This document shows positions 7,525-11,337 of a stretch of 11,337 nt of DNA, piece after piece. Location: NCBI GenBank assembly GCA_946885665.1, contig CAMPGT010000130.1, positions 1 through 11,337 of the forward strand, read 5' to 3'. Made by a program: the position numbers and the translations under genes. This DNA comes from an uncultured Chitinophagaceae bacterium. GTDB lineage: Bacteria > Bacteroidota > Bacteroidia > Chitinophagales > Chitinophagaceae. The stretch's first letter is position 1; every line of letters begins with the position of its first letter. The notes under the pieces are model-generated. The model saw only the letters and a list, made by a program, of their open reading frames with translations. It was not told the DNA's origin and made no database searches.

Positions 7525-10500
7525 TTAAAACCCTATTCTTAAGGATAAGGTTGCCTGCCGGTTAATCGGCAATGCCACACCACCCGCATTAAAAAATTCC
7601 GGATCCTGGCCGTGCAGGGCGCGGTCCGCATAAATCAGCCAGAGATTATTGCCCACCACGTTTATGGAAGCGGTCGTAAACGGCGTGCGCCCCATCCAGG
7701 CCGCCGGCAGCTCGTAATTCAGCGAAACAGACTTCAGCCTCACAAACGACCCATCCACCACCCTGGCAGTAGAATAGTTATAATTATTATACGGATAAAC
7801 GTTGTTTCCGTCTTCGAGAAACACCACCCTGCTACTGGCAATCGAAGGAACATTAGTGATCTCTTCGTCGCCGGGCAGTGTCCACCTGTTCCTGAAGTCA
7901 TTGGGAAGCGCATCAAGATCGGAGTAACGCGGGCGGAAAACAGGATTGAGCCTGATCTTGTTGCCTGCCTGGTAAGAGATGTGAACGATGAGAGAAATAT
8001 TTTTGTAGCGGAACGTATTGGTGAAACCGCCCACTATCGTGGGATCCACGGGTCCTTCATATACCAGGAAATCGGTCACATCGCTCTGTAAAAAAACGCC
8101 GTGATCAACGGCGCCCTTTTCGTTCCTGAACACAGGAACGCCCTCCTTATCCAATCCTGCAAAGGGAATGGAAAAAAGACCCCTCACTGGATAACCGAGT
8201 TTGGCGCCGCCTTCGGGTACCACCAGATCAAATATGAGGGGAAAATTTTCGGTGCGTGTAATTTCATTCGTGTTATAGCCGAAAGTAAGATTGCTTTGGT
8301 AGCTGAAATTTTTAGACCTGTATGGCGTTCCGCCGATGGTAAATTCTATACCCTGCGACTTCAGATCCGCATAGTTTGCTGCCTTGGTCAATTGCCCGCC
8401 GATACCGGAAGTCCGAATGAGGTTGATGAGGTCAAGGCTTTTTCTGCGATATGCGTCCACCGAGATATTGAAACGGTTCTGAAACAGTCCAACGTCAACG
8501 CCAACGTTGGTTTCATACTTCTTCTCCCACGTCAGGTCGGCATTTTCGAGGTTTTCAATATCTATTGCCAGTTGCCTGTCGTCGAGATAGGGTCTCGTGG
8601 TGAGCTGCGTGCGCAGCACGGCGAGGGAATTGGTGGCATTGCCGTAATTCGCATTCAACCCGTAGCTGCCGCGGAGGGTGAGGTAGCTGATAGCGTTGAT
8701 GTTTTGCAAAAACGGCTCCTGCTCTATGTTCCAGCGGCCGGCAACCGTCCATGAATTCAGCCACCTGGCATTTTTGGAACGGCCCAGCCTGTTCGACCCG
8801 TCTCTTCTTAACGTTCCGTTGATGGTGTATTTTTTATTGTAGGTGTATTGAAGATTTCCAAAGTAGCCCACGAACCTTTCATACTCGTTGCCCATTCCAT
8901 AATACTGGAGACTGTTCTCAATAAATTGCTTCACGATGCGGTAGTCGACGAACGGCACGCCGCCGTTTTCATATTGATAGCCAAACCCCGTATTGTTTGA
9001 ATTTTGCCTGTCGCTGTATTTTACTTCCTGCCCCACCAGCGCCTGCACCTGGTGCACTTCTGCAAAAGTTTGGTTGAAATTCAGCGTATTTCTAAACGTG
9101 TAATTTTTCAATTCATCTTCGTCTCTGTTGTAAAAACCGCCATAAGGGAGCACAACGATAGGCGGAGCCTCGGGATCGTCGGGATCCCTGTACAGGAATT
9201 TGTTGGCTTCGGCAATCGTTGAAGTACCCGCCGCCCTGAAGGCATTCGCCTGGTTGGAGTTTTCGGTGATCTGGTGCTCCTGGGTGCTTTTTACATACCG
9301 GATGGCGCCAATAAAATTGTAAGTGAGGGCAGGCGTGATCCTGTATTGAGCGTCTCCGGTAAGATTAAGGTCCATTACGGTGAGATCTATATAATTGTTT
9401 CTTACTTCATTGATGATGTTGAATGGCGCGAAATTTCGGCGGAAGTATTCCAGCTCGCCGTTGTCGTCGTAAGCCGTGAGCACCCTGCTGGTGTTGAGCG
9501 CATAGCTAAAGGGGTTGATGTCGAAGTCGCGATCATAGGAACCCGACACCGGGTTGCTGATCCTGCTGATGGTGCCGGGCGCACGTTGCTGGCGCACCGA
9601 TGCCTGCACTTTGAAGCCGGCGGTAAACCTGTCGCTGAAGTTATAGGTATTTCTCAGGTTAATGGTGTAGCGTTTAACCCTGTCGGCAATCGTCCATCCC
9701 TGGTCGTTGTAATAGCTGGTCGAAAAGTAAGATTGCGCCTTGTCGGAGCCATGCGAAAGGCTGAGGGAATGTTCCTGTGTGAAGGCGTTCCTGAATAAGA
9801 TGTCGAACCAGTCCGTGTTTTTCGCCCCGTATTTCAGTAAAAAATCCCGCTTCGCTTCGGTTGTATTTTTCAGCACAAACTCACCGGTATTCGGATCAAC
9901 GGTCTTTATAAGGTCCGCCATCTTTCCATATATGCCGGCATCGGCCCTGTTGGCTATGCTGTTGAAATCGAGGAAGCCTTTTCTTGAATTTTCCAGTTCC
10001 GCATACACCGACAACTGGTCGGCAGAGTTCATAATGTCAAATTGCGAATAACCAGGTTTGAACTGCACGCCAAAATTACCCGTGTATCCCACCGTCAGTT
10101 TTCCGGATTTGCCTCGTTTGGTGGTGATCACGATCACGCCGTTCATGGCGCGTGCGCCATACAAAGCAGTAGCGGCAGCGTCCTTAAGGATGTCGAAGCT
10201 TTCAATATCGTTCGGGTTTAATCCTGCCACTGCCGACCCGAGCATCGTATTGGGGTCGCCGCTCGAAAGCTGATCGTTGGAAATATTCACAATATCTTCC
10301 AGCACCACCCCGTCGATCACCCATAACGGTTTGTTGTCGCCGGTAATGGAGGTGGCGCCGCGAATGCGCACCTTTGGCGCGGCACCAAATGTACCCGAAA
10401 CGTTCTGTATGGCCACCCCGGCGGCACGCCCCTCGAGCATCCGGCTAACATCCGTCACGCCTTCCATTTTGATCTTATCCATGTCGAGCTTAACGGCGGC

Positions 10501-10911
10501 CCCGGTAAACTTGCTTTTATCTATTCGCTGAAAACCCGTCACGATTACGTCGGTAAGTGTGCCGGCTTCGTGCAGCAGGTTAAGCGAAAGATAGGTTTGG
10601 CCGGGCGAAAGTGTAATTTCCTGCGTTTGGTACCCGATGTTACTGATGAGCAGGGTGGCCCCCGGCGCTACATTGTATAAAATAAAATCTCCGTCGGCGG
10701 TGGTTACCGTTCCGGTATTTGTTCCTTTAACGGCAACGGATACACCGGCAACGGGGGCGCCTGTACTATCCACTATTCTGCCCCGCACCGTTGTGTCGGC
10801 CACAAAAGCATCATTTGGCGATGTGATTTCATTCGCAGATGCCTGGTTGTTGAAAAGGAGAAATACAGAGACGAGCACCAGGATAGGTATTCTCTTAATA
10901 TTGGGATACAT
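7525..10911 (-). CDS. SusC/RagA family TonB-linked outer-membrane transporter
   Basis: An 1128-residue outer-membrane transporter that should import the substrate handed over by its SusD partner, with energy from TonB-ExbBD. A signal peptide spans about 1-26 (ends ASA). A carboxypeptidase-regulatory-like beta domain follows at about 42-115 (VRGRIVDSTGAPVAGVSV, then SNIGYQTQEI). The TonB box region is DVIVTGFQ (121-128). The plug covers about 130-265 with the RIRG motif (182-185) and the family hallmark ILKDAAATALYGARAMNGV (241-259). The remainder is the beta barrel, ending in LSLRIGF with the terminal Phe used for barrel insertion. There is no STN domain before the regulatory-like domain, so control by a FecR/sigma pair is not indicated. 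The plug wording (EGRAAGVAIQNVSGTFGAAP, DGVVLEDIVNISNDQLSSGD) matches, from memory, SusC proteins paired with the HExxH lipoprotein. First gene of the operon; the ATG at 10911 precedes a clean signal peptide. Confidence 0.96.
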   Translation of the reverse strand: MYPNIKRIPILVLVSVFLLFNNQASANEITSPNDAFVADTTVRGRIVDSTGAPVAGVSVAVKGTNTGTVTTADGDFILYNVAPGATLLISNIGYQTQEITLSPGQTYLSLNLLHEAGTLTDVIVTGFQRIDKSKFTGAAVKLDMDKIKMEGVTDVSRMLEGRAAGVAIQNVSGTFGAAPKVRIRGATSITGDNKPLWVIDGVVLEDIVNISNDQLSSGDPNTMLGSAVAGLNPNDIESFDILKDAAATALYGARAMNGVIVITTKRGKSGKLTVGYTGNFGVQFKPGYSQFDIMNSADQLSVYAELENSRKGFLDFNSIANRADAGIYGKMADLIKTVDPNTGEFVLKNTTEAKRDFLLKYGAKNTDWFDILFRNAFTQEHSLSLSHGSDKAQSYFSTSYYNDQGWTIADRVKRYTINLRNTYNFSDRFTAGFKVQASVRQQRAPGTISRISNPVSGSYDRDFDINPFSYALNTSRVLTAYDDNGELEYFRRNFAPFNIINEVRNNYIDLTVMDLNLTGDAQYRITPALTYNFIGAIRYVKSTQEHQITENSNQANAFRAAGTSTIAEANKFLYRDPDDPEAPPIVVLPYGGFYNRDEDELKNYTFRNTLNFNQTFAEVHQVQALVGQEVKYSDRQNSNNTGFGYQYENGGVPFVDYRIVKQFIENSLQYYGMGNEYERFVGYFGNLQYTYNKKYTINGTLRRDGSNRLGRSKNARWLNSWTVAGRWNIEQEPFLQNINAISYLTLRGSYGLNANYGNATNSLAVLRTQLTTRPYLDDRQLAIDIENLENADLTWEKKYETNVGVDVGLFQNRFNISVDAYRRKSLDLINLIRTSGIGGQLTKAANYADLKSQGIEFTIGGTPYRSKNFSYQSNLTFGYNTNEITRTENFPLIFDLVVPEGGAKLGYPVRGLFSIPFAGLDKEGVPVFRNEKGAVDHGVFLQSDVTDFLVYEGPVDPTIVGGFTNTFRYKNISLIVHISYQAGNKIRLNPVFRPRYSDLDALPNDFRNRWTLPGDEEITNVPSIASSRVVFLEDGNNVYPYNNYNYSTARVVDGSFVRLKSVSLNYELPAAWMGRTPFTTASINVVGNNLWLIYADRALHGQDPEFFNAGGVALPINRQATLSLRIGF

Positions 10912-11065
10912 CTGCGCGGCCTTTGATTAAAGGAACAATTTAGTCACCTTTTTGCTGATTGGAGCAATTATGACAAAGACAATTTTGTCAATGTTCCTGC
11001 TGCACTGGCCCGCAGGTTACGGCACGGCATGAATTTTTATGTTTCTTTCTTATAAAACCAATCCC
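10912..11065. promoter_or_regulatory. Divergent intergenic region upstream of the susC operon and the DUF6496-type gene
   Basis: This 154-bp gap must hold the promoters for both the minus-strand operon and the plus-strand gene. I found no full match to the Bacteroidota -33/-7 promoter (TTTG and TAnnTTTG) in either direction. The nearest -7-like match for the plus-strand gene is TATGTTTC (11038-11045), seven of eight bases but without a convincing -33 partner; for the operon TAAATTG on the minus strand near 10937-10942 is a weak candidate. The AT-rich part near susC contains repeated operator-like sequences, listed separately. Confidence 0.55.
10935..10990. promoter_or_regulatory. Operator-like repeat cluster upstream of susC
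   Basis: A 12-bp direct repeat occurs as ACAATTTAGTCA (10935-10946) and ACAATTTTGTCA (10979-10990), 11 of 12 bases alike and 44 bp apart; a weaker third copy (GCAATTATGACA, 10964-10975) matches at 9 of 12. The right-hand copy is part of a perfect inverted repeat, TGACAAA-N6-TTTGTCA (10971-10990), and also contains GACAA-TT-TTGTC (10978-10989). The cluster ends 24 bp before the susC start. Such spacing and symmetry suit a dimeric transcription factor, but I cannot name it and chance is not excluded in AT-rich DNA. Confidence 0.45.
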
Positions 11066-11337
11066 ATGGCTAAGTATTCCAGGAAATCGCAAAGCAAAGT
11101 AAAGCGTGCGATGCATGAAATGAAGGAAGGAAAACTGAAATCAGGCAGAAGTGGCAAAAAAGTAAAAAATCCCCGGCAGGCCATTGCCATTGGCCTGTCC
11201 GAAGCACGTGAAGAAGGTGCAAAGGTGCCGGCTAAAAAAGGAGCCAGGAAAAATTGCGCGTCAAAGTCGACAGGTAGGAAGAAAGCAGAGAACAAATCGA
11301 CCGGAAGGAAAAACGCGGCGAAAAAATCCGCTCGGCG
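11066..11337 (+). CDS. DUF6496-type small basic protein (3' end outside the window)
   Basis: An open frame starts with ATG at 11066 and runs without a stop to the window edge, giving 90 complete codons, so the gene is partial. The first about 55 residues carry a conserved core: KVKRAMHEMKEGKLKSGRSG (11-30), then KKVKNPRQAIAIGLSEAREEGAKVP, matching the DUF6496 pattern of 'MHE(Y/M)K-G-LKSG-SGKKVK--KQAIAIGLSEAR' as I remember it. From about residue 57 the sequence is a lysine/arginine-rich tail with ten-residue repeats (KSTGRKxAxx), similar in composition to histone H1-like C termini. A nucleic-acid-binding role is plausible from the charge but unproven. There is no signal peptide, so it is cytoplasmic. 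It is transcribed away from the susC operon. A minus-strand open frame over the same bases (11050-11295) is a shadow. Confidence 0.82.
   Translation, partial: MAKYSRKSQSKVKRAMHEMKEGKLKSGRSGKKVKNPRQAIAIGLSEAREEGAKVPAKKGARKNCASKSTGRKKAENKSTGRKNAAKKSAR
11264..11323 (+). repeat. Imperfect 30-bp tandem repeat encoding a basic decapeptide
   Basis: Two 30-bp units (11264-11293 and 11294-11323) encode KSTGRKKAEN and KSTGRKNAAK; a third unit begins at 11324 (KSAR) and is cut by the window edge. Seven of ten residues agree, and the differing third codon positions show the units are not a very recent copy. More units may lie beyond the edge. Confidence 0.7.

Larger units (their letters stand above)
2709..10911 (-). 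other. Five-gene SusC/SusD-zinc hydrolase-DUF4302-collagen-like operon
   Basis: Five genes run in the same direction with gaps of 11 bp (susC to susD), 1 or 13 bp (susD to the zinc lipoprotein, depending on its start), 12 bp and 58 bp, and end in a strong intrinsic terminator. No terminator-like hairpin was seen inside. All products carry export signals: one outer-membrane barrel and four lipoproteins. This is a complete outer-membrane uptake unit without glycoside hydrolases, polysaccharide lyases or a local regulator, so a protein or peptide substrate is more likely than a polysaccharide; that last step is inference. Confidence 0.8.

Noticed and set aside
10931..10998. AGGAACA (10931-10937) and TGTTCCT (10992-10998) as a long inverted repeat
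   Set aside because: Only 7 bp long with a 54-bp gap and no extension of the match; chance is a sufficient explanation.
11050..11295. An 81-codon minus-strand open frame at the right edge
   Set aside because: Its Phe/Leu-rich translation looks membrane-like, but this is the expected reverse complement of the Lys/Arg-rich DUF6496-type gene, which matches a known family.

Overview
The window looks like the chromosome of a Bacteroidota species, most likely near the Chitinophagaceae; the family is an inference. The grounds are a SusC/SusD outer-membrane pair, a type B type IX secretion (T9SS) sorting domain, several lipoproteins with Bacteroidota-style signal peptides, almost no Shine-Dalgarno sequences, and roughly even base composition. 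There is no RNA gene, CRISPR array, insertion sequence, phage gene or integration site that I can support.

Layout. A plus-strand gene (25-2646) encodes a large secreted adhesin-like protein with PKD-type and Ig-like domains and a C-terminal T9SS sorting domain. Convergent to it, five minus-strand genes fill 10911 down to 2709 in a tight series: a SusC-type TonB-dependent transporter (10911-7525), a SusD-type lipoprotein (7513-6047), a zinc metallohydrolase lipoprotein with an HExxH motif (about 6033-4681), a DUF4302-type lipoprotein (4668-3334) and a small collagen-like lipoprotein (3275-2709). Gaps between the first four genes are about 1-13 bp; the last is 58 bp. A strong intrinsic terminator (2658-2685) closes the operon. 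At the right edge a plus-strand gene (11066 to beyond the window) encodes a very basic DUF6496-type protein. Between it and susC lies a 154-bp divergent intergenic region with repeated operator-like sequences.

How the genes fit together. SusC and SusD should form an outer-membrane channel with a surface lid that binds and imports an oligomeric substrate using TonB energy. The HExxH lipoprotein resembles the known 'substrate import-associated zinc metallohydrolase' lipoproteins encoded next to such pairs, which suggests a peptide or protein substrate cut at the surface before import; the substrate itself cannot be read from the sequence. The DUF4302 protein is a likely accessory surface lipoprotein.

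The most striking observation is that the zinc lipoprotein and the DUF4302 lipoprotein share a recognisable C-terminal module of about 80 residues, centred on M-[ST]-P-L-L-N-Y. This points to a shared docking or binding domain in two neighbouring components. The operon's distal gene adds a (Gly-Pro-Ala)7 stalk whose DNA carries a 27-bp tandem duplication.
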